Shown here in pieces: positions 1 through 11,799 of a stretch of 64,000 nt of DNA. Location: NCBI RefSeq assembly GCF_963678635.1, contig NC_087063.1:48869220-48933219 (forward strand). Direction: 5' to 3'. A model generated the notes under the pieces. That model saw only the letters and a list, made by a program, of their open reading frames with translations. It made no database searches and was not told the DNA's origin. Every line of letters starts with the position of its first letter. The first letter of the stretch is position 1. Source of the stretch: Symsagittifera roscoffensis. Its lineage: Eukaryota > Xenacoelomorpha > Acoela > Convolutidae. A program made the position numbers and the translations under genes.

Positions 1-564
1 TACATGCCAATCAGAATCGAGATAAGAAAACAAACGTATCAGATATGTTTTTTTTTCTCAATTCTGATTGTCTTATGGCGTGTTTTTTTTTTAAATATCA
101 TGTCTGTTTCTGCTACGTAACCATTATTCGGTGACCGAAACGAGGTTGTTTCATCGCAGAGAAAATAATTTGTTTTTGCAGCATGATGGTAATCAAAAAA
201 AGTTTTCTGAGAAAAACAAGATTAAAAAAATTAATTTATGAAATAGTTGAGTACGCGGTACTGAACCCAAGGAACTTCAGTTGCAACCTGAATGCTGTTA
301 CTTTTTCCGACCTTTTTATTACTTTTTTTGAGTCAATCCTTCCTATAGTTCGACTTGGGCCGAAGTGACAAATAGGCAAATTACTATTGGCACTAAAATA
401 AATCCCTATATTCAGTAATTGAATTCATAAATTCAATTAAGAATAGGCACTATAGCTATTGACTTTTGCACCCCAACAGCAAATTCAAAATAACAGTATT
501 CTATTATTACTTTCGTCCGTTTTCTAAGTTCATGCTCATCTTAGTTCTATTTTTCAGAGCAACC
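1..564. other. AT-rich non-coding DNA, nothing recognised
   Basis: I see no gene, RNA or repeat boundary here. The short open frames are AT-rich and have no recognisable composition or motif. Confidence 0.5.
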
Positions 565-873
565 GTCGTACAAATCAATTATGGCAAATAAGCTTCCTTC
601 AACCAATTTGGAACGATTTCTAAGAACGGATTGAAAATCCACTGACGAGTTAATAGCGCGAAATCTAGCTGACAAGTTAATAGCGCCAAATTGGCAATAT
701 TTGAACCCCAATAACTTTACGAAAACGATCACAGGTGAAATAATTTTTCAAATTTAAGCTCAGGGCAAGAATAGCTTTGAATGATAATTAAAAAATGGCT
801 AGTTAAAAAGTCGAAGTTTGTCTGAAAAAACCCTCGAGCACAAATATTCCGTTTCGAAAGTCGGAACAACAAG
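565..873 (+). repeat. Rep-A copy 1, 5'-truncated
   Basis: This is the 3' part of the ~530-bp Rep-A repeat, recognised by its shared blocks (CAAATCAATTATGGCAAATA, then ATGGCTAGTTAAAAAGTCGA, then GAGCACAAATATTCCGTT) and the terminal AGTCGGAACAA. A complete Rep-A copy begins ACAAGACTGCTCGTAT and continues with a perfect hairpin (CAGGGC-GAA-GCCCTG) and then TGTTCCGACT. It ends with a second hairpin (CTTTCG-TAT-CGAAAG) followed by TCGGAACAA. TGTTCCGACT near the left end and AGTCGGAACA at the right end are inverted repeats of each other. The 5' third is missing in this copy. Confidence 0.85.
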
Positions 874-1003
874 ATTAGTATTGGCTTAAGAAACAATTAT
901 CATTTCTTGTTTCTTTACTTTTCTGACCTCCCTTTGTCGTCCCTTGTCGTTCCTCCAGCATAACTCCCCTCTTCCGCAAAAATAAAGCGCGGAAGAGGGT
1001 GAG

Positions 1004-1408
1004 GATACGAGCAGTCTTGTTATTGTCTATTATTGAATTCAACCTCTATATTTTTTTGCAAAACTATTTTCAAAATTTTCATCAAATTTGCTATGCTCCA
1101 GTATAACTCCCCCTTCCGCAAAAATAAAATACGGAAAAGGGTGAACGTTTACGGAGAAATTGAGTGTAGGGGATTGAACTGGCGCTATAAAATTGAGTAG
1201 GTTTGGAATTCGAGTACTCAATTTTATAGCCAGTTCAATCCCTTACACTCAATTTCTCCGTAAACGTTCACCCTTTTCCGTACTTTATTTTTGCGGAAGG
1301 GGGAGTTATACTGGAGCATAGCAAATTTGATGAAAATTTTGAAAATAGTTTTGCAAAAAAATATAGAGGTTGAATTCAATAATAGACAATAACAAGACTG
1401 CTCGTATC
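1004..1408. repeat. Large near-perfect palindrome (~195-bp arms)
   Basis: The left arm, 1004-1199, is repeated in reverse complement at 1215-1408, with about 15 bases between them. Only a few differences are visible, including a two-base indel near the centre. Both outer ends carry the 17-base Rep-A terminus (GATACGAGCAGTCTTGT on the left, its complement on the right). The right arm therefore runs straight into the full Rep-A copy that follows. A third, partial version of the arm, itself a hairpin (CCTCTTCCGC/GCGGAAGAGG), lies just outside at about 960-1003. Confidence 0.9.
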
Positions 1409-1937
1409 AGGGCAAAGCTCGTATCAGGCGAAGCCCTGAATGTTCCGATTGCCTTTTAAGTTTTATGGAGCAGCGGCAAAAACATTTAAAAAATAAATGA
1501 AATGAAATAAAATGAAATTTTTTTTTCTAAAATTTGAAATTTTTTATGAAAATCATCCCCCCACACGCCATATAAAGATTTCGTTCCTTGTAACAAATCA
1601 ATTATGGCAAATAAGCTTCTTTCAACCAACTTGGAACGATTTTAAGACGGATTAACTCTCCGCTTACGCGTTAATAGCGCGAAATATATTGCGAGTTAAT
1701 TGTCCCAAATTGGTCAAAATGGCCAAAATGGCAATCTTTAAACCCTCATAAATTTACGGAAAAAAATCACAGGTGAAATATCTTTTCAAATTTAAGCTCA
1801 AGACAACAATACCTTTTGAATGATAAAAAAAATTCCGTCAAAAATGGCTAGTTAAAAAGTCGAAATTTGTCTGAAGAAAAAAAACCCACCCCGAGCACAA
1901 ATATTCCGTTTCTTTCTCGTATCGAAAGTCGGAACAA
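1392..1937 (+). repeat. Rep-A copy 2, near complete
   Basis: Starts ACAAGACTGCTCGTATCAGG and ends CGAAAGTCGGAACAA. The first ~40 bases contain a small internal duplication of CTCGTATCAGG. Its start overlaps the right arm of the palindrome. Confidence 0.85.
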
Positions 1938-2187
1938 TAAAAGATTTTAAATTGATTTTATATAGATTTCTATCCATGAAACTATGGTGCAGGATTTAAC
2001 CAGTCAAAAATTATGTTAGCCGAATCTGTAAAGAGTAGACCTGCCGGTATTTACAATTTTTGAGTAGAAATTGATTTTGCACACAAGGATAAAAAAAGTT
2101 GTTTGATGTCATTATAACTTCCTTATTCAAAAATCTAAAAACAATTGACAATTTATAGGAATTCATTCGTGAAAAAATCAGCTAGAG
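1790..2187 (+). repeat. Segmental duplicate of 22612-23007
   Basis: The 3' end of Rep-A copy 2 and ~250 bases of unrelated downstream sequence recur almost base for base at 22612-23007, in the same orientation. One shared stretch reads TATGGTGCAGGATTTAACCA. The shared flank beyond the repeat end shows that more than Rep-A was copied. Confidence 0.85.
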
Positions 2188-2245
2188 GTCATTGTTTGGC
2201 TCTGACTCATGTCAGTGTTCTGTTTAGGACAAAACTTAGAGTTTT

Positions 2246-2388
2246 TTAAACTATCCCCCTTGGTGTCTAGTTACGTATTGCCACAACCCTATAAAGACTA
2301 ATTCAACGGTTGAGCATAAGAGAACTTTGTACCTAGTAACGAATCTCCCCCTTTTGCAATTCCGCATCCCTACTTTTGCAATAGTTAA
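2246..2388 (+). mobile_element. TTAA-flanked MITE, copy 1 (diverged)
   Basis: About 143 bp bounded by TTAA on both sides. The left inner end reads ACTATCCCCC and the right inner end is GCAATAG before TTAA. Internal blocks (GTACCTAGTAACGAATCTCC, AGCATAAGAGAAC) match two other copies in the window. The TTAA target and short C-rich inverted ends resemble piggyBac-type non-autonomous elements. The family assignment is an inference. Confidence 0.6.
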
Positions 2389-3646
2389 AGAGATCCCAAA
2401 ACTTTTCTAAAATCTGACCGCCAATTTTTCATCCGAAATTTTCATCCAAATTTTCTTCGGCGCTAATTTAGTCGACTTTGCTAATAAAACTTACCCTACA
2501 AATTTTCCATACAATAAGTTGTTGTACTAATAATTTTTCATCGCCGCAGAATTTTTGGAAAAATATTTTTCCTAAGCTTTCTTGTGGTTTCCTAAGCTTT
2601 CATAAGCTTTTCTAACCCAAAAATTGAATTCATTCACCTTGAATATGCAACATTTTTCTTTTTAAAAATGAGAGAAGGCGATTGAATACTTTTTTTGATA
2701 GACGCGTCCTCATAGACGCATTTGAGGAGCACGTTTTAGAAGTGCTAGTAATTATAGCTCTTTGACGTTGAGAAGTAATAGTAATGAAAACTTGGTCACG
2801 ATTATTCGTACCTTTTAAGACTGTTTCAACTTTTATAACCTTAATACATTTTACCATTAGTGGCTCGCAGTACTTACTTTAGGCAGTATGTTAAAATTGC
2901 AACCATCATTAACGATCGGATTCACAACGGAGACGGGCGTGGGTATTAAATTGAGTCTACAGGGAACTGAAATAATAAATTTGGACGCTTTTTGGATGCT
3001 GAAGATATAAAAAGCTCAAATAAAAGGAAAGGTGGTGAAGATAAGCTGCAAATTTATTAAAAATTTAACTTTTGTTATACATTTTTTGTGTAAGTCAAAC
3101 TGTATTAGGCAGTAATTTTGTCGCTTCAGCTGCCAATTTACCCAAATACCAAACATGAGTCCTCTGTTTTACTTATTTTGTTTAATCTATTGCTAATCAA
3201 GGTATTTTTGTCAAGGCAATATATTCATCATTGAATTCAGACATCTCAGACAAAAGATGACTCAGACAATGGCAATTCACTCATTTTTCGAACTAAAAAT
3301 CCTCGCCTAAGATAAAGTATTCGTTGTTCCATGAATTGTTACTTGTAGGTATGTCACCAAATGTGGCAGTATCATTTGGTAAATTCGTTCAGCCTACCCT
3401 AAACTTGTAACGTCATAAGTTTAATCAATTTTTTTTGGATCTCCTTAACTATTAACAGCATCTTTGATAAATGTCGGGGAAGTCGTTACAAGGCTCAACA
3501 TTCGAGTAAAGACACAGCTGTAAAACTTTTTATAAATAGGGGTAATACTTATACTGTGACAAAGGGACGGGAGATACTTACAAAACCCATTGATTTAACA
3601 CTGAAGTTGTGCCGGTAAAAATTTTCGTGGTAATAGGTTTCGATTA
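2389..3646. other. AT-rich non-coding DNA, nothing recognised
   Basis: There is a short minus-strand open frame at 2630-2857, but no motif, splice structure or repeat match that I can see. Confidence 0.5.
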
Positions 3647-4163
3647 TTGTTCCGACTTTCGATACGAAAGTAACGGAATATTTGTGCTCGGGGTGGGTTT
3701 TTTTTTTCTTCAGACAAATTTCGACTTTTAACTAGCCATTTTTGACGAATTTTTTTTTATATCATTCAAAAGGTATTGTTGTCCTGAGCTTAAAATTGAA
3801 AAGATATTTCACCTGTGATCCTTTTTTGTAAAGTTATGAGGGTTTAAAGATTGCCATTTTTGGCCATTTTGACCAATTTGACACAAATTAACGCGCGATA
3901 TAATTCGCGCTATTAACGCGTAAGCGGAGTTTTAATCCGTCTTAGAAATCATTCCAAATTGGTTGAAGGAAGCTTATTTGCCATAATTGATTTGTTACAA
4001 GGAACGAAATCAATCCTTTGGTACTTTATATGGCGTTGTGGGGGGATGATTTTCATAAAAAATTCAAATTTTAGATTTTTTTTTTCATTTTTATTACATT
4101 TTATTAAACATTAAAAGGCAGTCGGAACATTCAGGGCTTCGCCCCTGATACGAGCAGTCTTGT
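3647..4163 (-). repeat. Rep-A copy 3, inverted
   Basis: Reads TTGTTCCGACTTTCGATACG at the left and GATACGAGCAGTCTTGT at the right, so a complete copy in reverse orientation. Confidence 0.85.
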
Positions 4164-4204
4164 CTAAGCTTATTTAACCGACTTAGTTTTGTATTATATT
4201 GAAC

Positions 4205-4404
4205 NNNNNNNNNNNNNNNNNNNNNNNNNNNNNNNNNNNNNNNNNNNNNNNNNNNNNNNNNNNNNNNNNNNNNNNNNNNNNNNNNNNNNNNNNNNNNNNN
4301 NNNNNNNNNNNNNNNNNNNNNNNNNNNNNNNNNNNNNNNNNNNNNNNNNNNNNNNNNNNNNNNNNNNNNNNNNNNNNNNNNNNNNNNNNNNNNNNNNNNN
4401 NNNN
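4205..4404. other. Assembly gap (200 N)
   Basis: Exactly 200 N characters, which is typical of a scaffold join of unknown true size. The gap removes the 5' part of the receptor exon that follows. Open frames running through the gap are artefacts. Confidence 0.99.
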
Positions 4405-4571
4405 TGTGTGGCGGACATTTGTGTGAGTCTGTTCGTGGCACTGGTCCAGTACTACGAGAGACTGGTCAATGCCTGGCACCTTGGACTCATCCTCTGCAAA
4501 CTGAGGGAGTTCGTGGCAGAGTTCACTCCCCAGACCAGCATCGTCATCATGATGGAGATCGCCATCGAACG
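4405..4571 (+). CDS. Class A GPCR, exon with TM2-TM3 (5' end lost in gap)
   Basis: The frame opening at 4405 encodes the second half of TM2 (VADICVSLFVALV, with the conserved Asp 2.50), an extracellular loop, the conserved TM3 cysteine (ILCKLREF) and TM3 ending in EIAIER. A GT donor follows at 4572. The next exon, at 27506, begins with one base and then YIAITRPL. Splicing therefore gives the ERY form of the DRY motif followed by the usual ITRPL sequence. TM1 and the amino terminus must lie in the gap or further left. The family is clearly rhodopsin-like and looks most like neuropeptide or hormone receptors. I cannot name the ligand. Confidence 0.85.
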
Positions 4572-5045
4572 GTCAGCATTTTGGTTTTTCAAAATGTTCC
4601 TGTTCAATTTTTGTGTTAAAGATTTTGAACTCTGTTTATTCTAGCAGTTCAATTTTTAAAACTTTTTTGGTAACGTATATTGCATTTGTGAACTAATTGT
4701 ACTTCATCTTCTTATCAATTGAAGAACTTTCTGAAGAATATTGAAAAAATATATATATTTCTAGAAAATTAGGTAGAAGTATATCTGGGGCTTCGAGGTA
4801 TTTTTGAAATTATAGTTATACAAGAAAACTTTTAGAAAATCTTTTACAGACAAATCTATTCAAAATTGGCGCGCGCAAAGTTGACAGCAAAATTGTGCAG
4901 CAATTTTGATTCTTTGTTTTTTTAAAAGTAGAAATGTCGTTAATTATAACCCTTGTCTGTCTGTCTTTAATTTAACAATCTTTCTGTAGCTGAAAATCTA
5001 AATTTCACGTAAGCGTAGCAGAGCCTTACACCGCTAGCAAAACAG

Positions 5046-5537
5046 AACAAGACTGCCCGTATCAGGGCGAAGCCCTGAATTTTTCGACTGCCTTTTAAGG
5101 TTTATGGAGCAGCAGTAATAACAGCAGTTTGAAACTTTTTATGAAAATCATCCCCCCACATGTCATATAAAGTATAAAAAGACAGATTTCGCTCCTTGTT
5201 ACAAATCAATTATGGCAAATAAGCTTCGTTCAACCAATTTGGAACGATTTATACGACGGATTAACTCTCCGCTTACGCGTTAATATCGCGAAATATATCG
5301 CGCGTTAATTGTCCCAAGTTGGCCAAAATGACAATCTTTAAACCCCGTAACTTTATGAAAAAACGATCACAGGTGAAATATCTTTTCAAATTTGAGCTCA
5401 GGGCAACAATACCTCTCGAATGACATTAAAAAATTCCGTCAAAAATGGCTAGTTTAAAAGTCGAAATTTGTCTGAAGAAAAAAAACCCACCACGAGCACA
5501 AATATTCCGTTACTTTCGTACCGAAATTCGGAACAAA
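5046..5537 (+). repeat. Rep-A copy 4
   Basis: Complete but slightly shortened. It begins ACAAGACTGCCCGTATCAGG, keeps the left hairpin and ends TTCGGAACAAA. A 109-codon open frame starting inside it is not convincing as a gene. Confidence 0.85.
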
Positions 5538-5825
5538 AATCAGCCGTAACCAATAAAGGCTGTTTTCTTGATAGCAATGTTTTTATAGATTACCTAGCCA
5601 ATTATGTTCGTACTTTTTGTACAGAAATGATCTATTTCTTTCTCAAGTCAGAAATAAACAATTTCTGGAAAGAAATAACCAAAAATAAGTCCATTGCCCA
5701 ACAGCAACAAGATAAACATGCTTCGAGTTTACAAAAAAAAGCCGTAGCAATACAATGCAAATTAACTCTTCTTAGATCAAGTGTTGTTTTGCATTAGATT
5801 GCTAAAACTACCCGACAGCATCAGG

Positions 5826-5893
5826 TTAGCACAATCACCGCCTATAAAATGGCAGGTCGCAAGTTCGAGACCCAGCTGGAGACTTTTTTTATG
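5826..5893 (+). repeat. tRNA-like fragment (possible SINE head)
   Basis: GGTTAGCACAATCACC resembles a weak box A. AAGTTCGAGACCC is a good box B and T-loop. CAGCTGGAGA would be the 3' acceptor strand and is followed by T7. The matching 5' acceptor strand is poor, so I read this as a tRNA-derived fragment rather than a working tRNA. Confidence 0.35.
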
Positions 5894-6828
5894 GTTTCTA
5901 TTTAGCTAATTTCTGATCAGAAATAATATGGGAAACAAAGAACTTTATGAAAATCACTGCTGTATTTTAGTATTTCACAAACAATTTCTGGCCAGAAAAT
6001 TTTTTTAGATATAGGTTTTCCAGGTCAGAATTAAAGGATTTTCTCGATACGGGCAGCAATAGCAAAAATGAAAAAAAAACAGCATGTACATCAGACAGGG
6101 GCGTTCAATAGTGCCGAAGCTGAAACTCAATTCTGCCCTCCAAAAAAAAATAACTGAAAGTTCTGAGTTCCTTTTGAGAGTTTTTGGCAATTTTGCGTGA
6201 TTAAGTTTTCGGGCGAAAGTTTGGCAATTGCTGAAATGATCTTTGGTCAACGAAATTATGATGCTTGAATAACTTTGGTTTTTCATCTTTCACTAATTTT
6301 GAGCTCAAGTATTTGCCTCTGATTTAGATTGTGGGAACAAGTTAACATACCAGAGCGATTAGAGGGAGATGCTAGATTGGTGCTACGCGGGATTTTTCAG
6401 CCAAACAGGCTCGAGCCTTTTTAAACGTTACGCTGACCAATACTTAAACAAAAATTATAAAATTGCGGAGAAAACTCATAACTTGGTCTATTTATGAGAA
6501 GGATGTTAACTTGACTCTGGTTGAGTATAAACAGTATCTAAAAAAACTGTTGGCATAAACCAACCACTAAAATTGTTGAAACTCGGAAACTGCTATGCCT
6601 ATGATAAGCATAAAATATAAGTTATTCAGACGGAAGATTGAAAAATAAATGAACAAACAAAAAAGAATTTAATTGGTTAAAATGAGTTTCTTGTGCATAA
6701 CAAATAAAATAATAATTGTAATGAAACTAATCTATTGCAATCAAAAAAAATTTCAACGAAAAAAATTGTTTTATTAATCAATTTTTTCTATTGAAATGTT
6801 TTTAATTGATTATAAATTGTTTTCAAAG

Positions 6829-6856
6829 AGAGAGAGAGAGAGAGAGAGAGGAGGAG

Positions 6857-6890
<34 letters not shown>

Positions 6891-6893
6891 AGA

Positions 6894-6934
<41 letters not shown>
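6829..6934. repeat. (GA)n microsatellite
   Basis: About 105 bases of GA dinucleotide with a few GGAGGAG and GAAGG interruptions. The Leu/Ser-rich open frame on the minus strand is only this repeat translated. Confidence 0.95.
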
Positions 6935-6939
<5 letters not shown>

Positions 6940-7329
6940 TATCAACTATTAATTGCATTAATTGGTTAAAATAGGTTTTTCTCAATTATAATGAGAATCA
7001 GAAAAAAAAATCGATAATGAATTCTTGAAGTTGGTTACAGGTATGGTATTCAGTGTTCTCAATAAATAGAACTTTCTCCTTTGTTTCATCCAAATAGCTG
7101 AACAGAAAACAACAGAAAACAGAGACTCGGCTCTAGCGAAAACTGACATTTCTGCTGATTAGTCAGCTCTCAGCTCCTGAAGAATTGTCAGTTTTGGAAG
7201 CAAGGCAGAACTGTTTTCATCAAAACTCAGCTAGACACATTGTGCGTTGTTTCATCAATTTTAAACCGACAAAAGATTGGCTGTAAGAGTTATCAAATTA
7301 AAGTGAAAACACAATTAAAATTGAAAAAA

Positions 7330-7754
7330 CTCAACAGTAATTTGAAATTTTTTTTATGAAAATCATCCACCCACACGCCAAATAAAGTACAAAAAGATAG
7401 ATTTCGTTCCATGTAACAAATCAATTACGGCAAATAAGCTTCGTTCAACCAATTTGGAACGTTTTATAAGACCGATTAAATCTCGCTTACGCGTTAATAG
7501 CGCGAATTATATTGCGCGTTAATTGTCCCAAATTGGCCAAAATGGCAATATTTAAACCCCCATAGTTTTACGATAAAAGATCACAGGAGAAACATGTTTT
7601 CAAATTAAAGCTCATGACAACAATACTTTTTGAATGACATAAAAAAATTCTGTCAAAAATGGCTAGTTAAAAGTTCGAAATTTGTCTGAAGAAAAAAAAA
7701 CCCACCCCGAGCACAAATATTCCGTTACTTTCGTATCGAAAGTCGGAACAATAA
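7330..7754 (+). repeat. Rep-A copy 5, 5'-truncated
   Basis: Starts within the conserved ATGAAAATCATCC block and runs to CGAAAGTCGGAACAA. The left hairpin end is absent. Confidence 0.85.
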
Positions 7755-7869
7755 TGTGTTTCGTCATATACAGCCAGGTCACTATAGTTTAATTGTTAAT
7801 TCAAGTAGTTTAGTTTACTATGATCAAAAGATCAACTCGACGCTAAGTTAAATGCTTCAGTTAAATGCT

Positions 7870-8378
7870 TCTAACGGAATATTTGTGCTCGGGGTGGATT
7901 TTTTTTTCTTCAGACAAATTTCGACTTTTTAACTAGCCATTTTTGACGGAATTTTTTATATCATTCGAAATAAATTGTTGTCTTGAGCTCAATTTGAAAA
8001 GATATTTCACCTGTGATCATTTTTCGTAAAGTTATGGTGGTTTAAAGGTTGCCATTTTGGTCAATTTGAGACAATTAACGCGCGATATATTTTGCGCTAT
8101 TAACGCGTAAGCGGAGAGTTAATCCGTCTTAGAAATCGTTCCAAATTGATTTAACGAAGCTTATTTGCCATAATTGATTTGTTACAAGGAGCGAAATTTA
8201 TCCTTTTGTACTTATTATGGCGTGTGGGGGGATGATTTTCATAAAAAAATTCAAATTTCAGAAAAAAAAATTTCATTTTGTTTTATTTCGTTCAATTTCT
8301 TAAATGTTATTACTGCCCCATAAACATTAAAAGGCGGTCGGAACAATAAGGGCTTCGCCCTGATACGAGCAGTCTTGT
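7870..8378 (-). repeat. Rep-A copy 6, inverted
   Basis: A reverse-orientation copy ending GATACGAGCAGTCTTGTTTT on the right. Its 3'-terminal hairpin and TTCCGAC end are missing: it starts at TAACGGAATATTTGTGCTCG. Confidence 0.85.
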
Positions 8379-8680
8379 TTTGTTTTGTGTATATTCATGT
8401 CTACCATTTATAAAACTTTGTCGTTTTATTGAGGTAATTTTCCTATAATGTAGCTCCTTGTGTTCCACTTTCTGCTAAAAAAAATTGATGCACACAAAAG
8501 TCTTGATCGAGTCTCTAATGCGTTTAGCCGATCCCAGTTTTTTTTTGTTTTTTTCTAGATCGAGGGTTCAACTGAATGAAATAAAGTTGAAGTAGTTATA
8601 GCTAAATTAAAAAAACATGCAGTAGCCCTAAGTAAAAAGTTCATTCCCAAATAAAAAAATCCAACAAAACACAAAACAAA
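8376..8680 (-). repeat. Inverted duplicate of sequence at 21.8-23.2 kb
   Basis: 8376-8485 is the reverse complement of about 23098-23215 (shared GTAGCTCCTTGTGTTCCACT). The following part, around 8560-8680, resembles 21810-21920 in direct orientation (ACATGCAGTAGCC). These flank Rep-A in each place, so Rep-A may sit inside a larger repeated unit. Confidence 0.65.
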
Positions 8681-9395
8681 GGTTAAATAATAGAACGAGG
8701 CGGTTGCAACTAATGGCTCAAGAAGAAATCTTGCTTAAAAGCAATACAGCTGTGTCGCTTTTTTGAGTTAAAGAAACAAAATTGTTAACATAATCTTTCA
8801 GCCAAACTTCGAACATCTCTTAATGTGTTTTTTTTTAAACAATTGTTAGTTTTAGAAAACGACCTATGCTGATTATTATTATAACCAAGCCATATAACCA
8901 AGCCCTAAGGGCGCTTTGTCCTTCATTATTAAATCAGTGCGTCTTTTGGGAGAAACTGGTTTATTCAAATTGTCTATCTTTTCTCTAATGGGAACTTTAC
9001 TTTATATATATTTTGGCCATCGGAGAGGAATATTTCTCAATGAAATCCCACAGGACCTTCATCTGTCCGACCCTCCCCTTATGGTCCTATTTTAATCAAT
9101 CCAGTTTTGGTCGGCCAACCATAACACTTTAACAATTCATCTTCACCTGCGACGTCACAATATTTTGAACTTGAGAATAGACGCTGCAAGAAAATGCGAC
9201 TTGATTGTCAACAATGAGCAAAAGTGCGCCACAATTTTTCAAAAATTTGTCCGCGAATTGGAACTTTCCAATGTTTTGCGAGAGCTAATAAAAGAACTTT
9301 TGTTAACCTACCAAAAATTTAATTGGAAGCTGCGAATAATTAAAAAGGTCTACAAGCGCTGCACCAATATTTAGATATACAAATTTTTAAAGAAA

Positions 9396-9935
9396 CAAAA
9401 CTGCTCGTATCAGGGCGAAGCCCTGAATGTTCCGACTGCCCATTAAGGTTTATGGAGCAGTAATATCATTAAAAAATTAAAAGTAATAAAACAAAATGAA
9501 ATTTTTTTTTCAAAAATTTGAAATGTTTTTTTTTTTATAAAAATCATCCCCCCACACGCCATATAAAGTACAAAAGGATAGATTTCGCTATTTGTAACAA
9601 ATCAATTATGGCAAATAAGCTTCGTTAAATCAATTTGGAACGATTTCTAAGACGGATTAACTCTCCGCTTACGCGTTAATAGCGCAAAATATATCGCGCG
9701 TTAATTGTCTCAAATTGACCAAAATGGCAATATTTAAACTCCCATAACTTTACAAAAAATGATCACAGGTGAAATATCTTTTCAAATTTGAGCTCAGGAC
9801 AACAATGCTTTTCGAATGATGTAAAAAAACTCCGTCAAAAATGGCTAGTTAAAAAGTCGAAATTTGTCTGAAGAAAAAAAAATCCACCCCGAGCACAAAT
9901 ATTCCGTTACTTTCGTATCGAAAGTCGGAACAACA
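9396..9935 (+). repeat. Rep-A copy 7, first of a tandem triplet
   Basis: A complete copy beginning ACAAAACTGCTCGTATCAGG. It ends in CGGAACAA, which is directly the start of the next copy. Confidence 0.9.
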
Positions 9936-10452
9936 AGACTGCTCATATCAGGGCGCAAGGTTCTTTGAGCAGCAGTAATAACATTAGAAAAATTAATTGA
10001 AATTAAATAAAATGAAACTTTTTTTCTAAAATTTGAATTTTTTTTTGAAAATATTCCCCCCACTTGCCATATTAAGTTATAAGTGATAGATTTTGCTCCT
10101 AGTAACAAATCAATTATGGCAAAAAAGCGTCGTTCAACCAATTTAGAATGATTTCTCAGACGGATTAAATCTCCGCTTACGCGTTAATAGCGCGAACTGT
10201 ATCGCGCGTTAATTGTTCCAAATTGGTCAAAATGGCCAAAATGGCAGTCTTTAAACCCTAATAACTTTACAAAAATTGATCACAGGTGAAAAATCTTTTC
10301 AAATTTAGGCTCATGACAACAATACCTTTCAAATGATATAAAAAAAATTTCCGTCAAAAGTGGCTAGTTAAAAAGCCGAAATTTGTCTGAAGAAAAAAAA
10401 ACCCACCCCGAGCACAAATGTTCCGTTACTTTCGTTTCGAAAGTCGGAACAA
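9932..10452 (+). repeat. Rep-A copy 8, second of the triplet
   Basis: Begins ACAAGACTGCTCATATCAGG, sharing ACAA with the previous unit. The left hairpin is partly deleted (CAGGGCGCAAGG). Confidence 0.9.
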
Positions 10453-10997
10453 AAAGACTGCTCGTATCAGAGCGAAGTCCTGAATGTTCCGACTGCCTTT
10501 AAAGGTCTATGAAGCAGTAATAATATCATAAAAAATTGAATGTGAAAAAAAAAAACTAAAATGAAAACAATTTTGTAAAAAAGAATTGAGATTTTTTTAA
10601 AATAAAAATCATCAACCCACACGCCATATAAAGCACAAAATGATAAATTTCGCTTGTACTAACAAATCAATTGTGGAAAATAAGCTTCCTTCAACCAATT
10701 TGGAACGATTTCTAAGACGGATTAAATCTCCGCTTACGCGTTAAAAGCGCGAACTTTATCGCGGCTTAATTGTCCCAAATTGGCCAGAATGCTAGTTTTT
10801 AAACCCACATAACTTCACGAAAAAGGATCACAGGGTAAGTATTTTTTCAAATTTAAGCTCAGAACAACAATACCTTTTAATGATGAAAAAAATATCCGTC
10901 AAAAATGGCTAGTTAAAAAGTCGAAATTTGTCTGAAGAAAAAAAAGCCCACCCCGAGCACAAATATTCCGTTACTTTCGTATCGAAAGTCGGGAAAA
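10450..10997 (+). repeat. Rep-A copy 9, third of the triplet
   Basis: Begins AAAAAGACTGCTCGTATCAG with a diverged left hairpin. It ends CGAAAGTCGGG, where the terminal GAACAA has degenerated. Confidence 0.9.
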
Positions 10998-11799
10998 AAC
11001 AAGATCGGGGCTTAACCGGAAATTCAGCGTAAAGAAAGGCGATTATGCATAGCTTGGCATGGAATAATCGGGCTCTGATCAGTACCACTTCAACGCTGCT
11101 TCATTGCAGATTTTTTGCTGAAATTTTCAAAAATGAGTCAGCGATGGCAATCGAAATTAAAAGGCAAACTTCAACCGGTTCCAAATCGAGAGACGCATTT
11201 GGTGAGCTACTATTGAAAAAAGCGCTTTCGAATTTTTAGGCAATCAATCACAATTCAGTGAAGTTTGTCTTTTACATAAAACGAAAACTTCGGCTTTTTA
11301 TGCATATTTTGATAGATATGTTGATCGCTATATTATGTCTTCCAAGGACTTATGAAATCAATTTCAGTCTCAAAATTTCAGAAAGAAAGCATTTTTTTTC
11401 CATATTTTGACTTGTAGGAGGGCTCTGCGCTCAGCTGACAGCTACTTGTTAAAAACTGTCTTTAAAGTTCAGTCCAATTAAAATCTGTCTAACTAACTTC
11501 TAAACAATTAGGCTCCCGTAAATCTTTTTCCTGTTCAAACATTTTCTGTAATTGTTTTTCCTGCTTACTTAAATTATAGCAGCTTCAATTGTGTTGCTGA
11601 AGCAGCAAACACGTCAGTTTTCGTTCTCTTTTTATTGACTACAAAAAGGTTTATAGAAAACGTCAATATAACCATTTAAAAACTGCGTAGCACCAATAAT
11701 TAGCTGTTTTCAAATCAGTTGAAACGCAGGAGTCAATTTAATGAAAAGAATGGTGTTCAGAATTATATTTTTTGCTTCCTACACAGTGGCGGGATCTTG

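Noticed and set aside
4094-4644. Open frames spanning the N gap on both strands
   Set aside because: They are open only because N codons are not stops. Only the part from 4405 has receptor motifs.
5468-5797. 109-codon plus-strand ORF
   Set aside because: It begins within the Rep-A 3' end and has no recognisable motif or splice context.
5826-5893. Functional tRNA gene
   Set aside because: Box B is good but the acceptor strands do not pair and the anticodon arm is irregular.
6788-6985. Leu/Ser repeat protein on the minus strand
   Set aside because: It is the translated (GA)n microsatellite.
9396-10997. CRISPR-like array
   Set aside because: The units are ~530 bp with no short repeat/spacer pattern, and the genome is eukaryotic.
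9396-10997. Retrozyme-type repeat with hammerhead ribozyme
   Set aside because: Tandem small units suggested it, but I could not find the conserved CUGANGA and GAAA core in the right arrangement on either strand.
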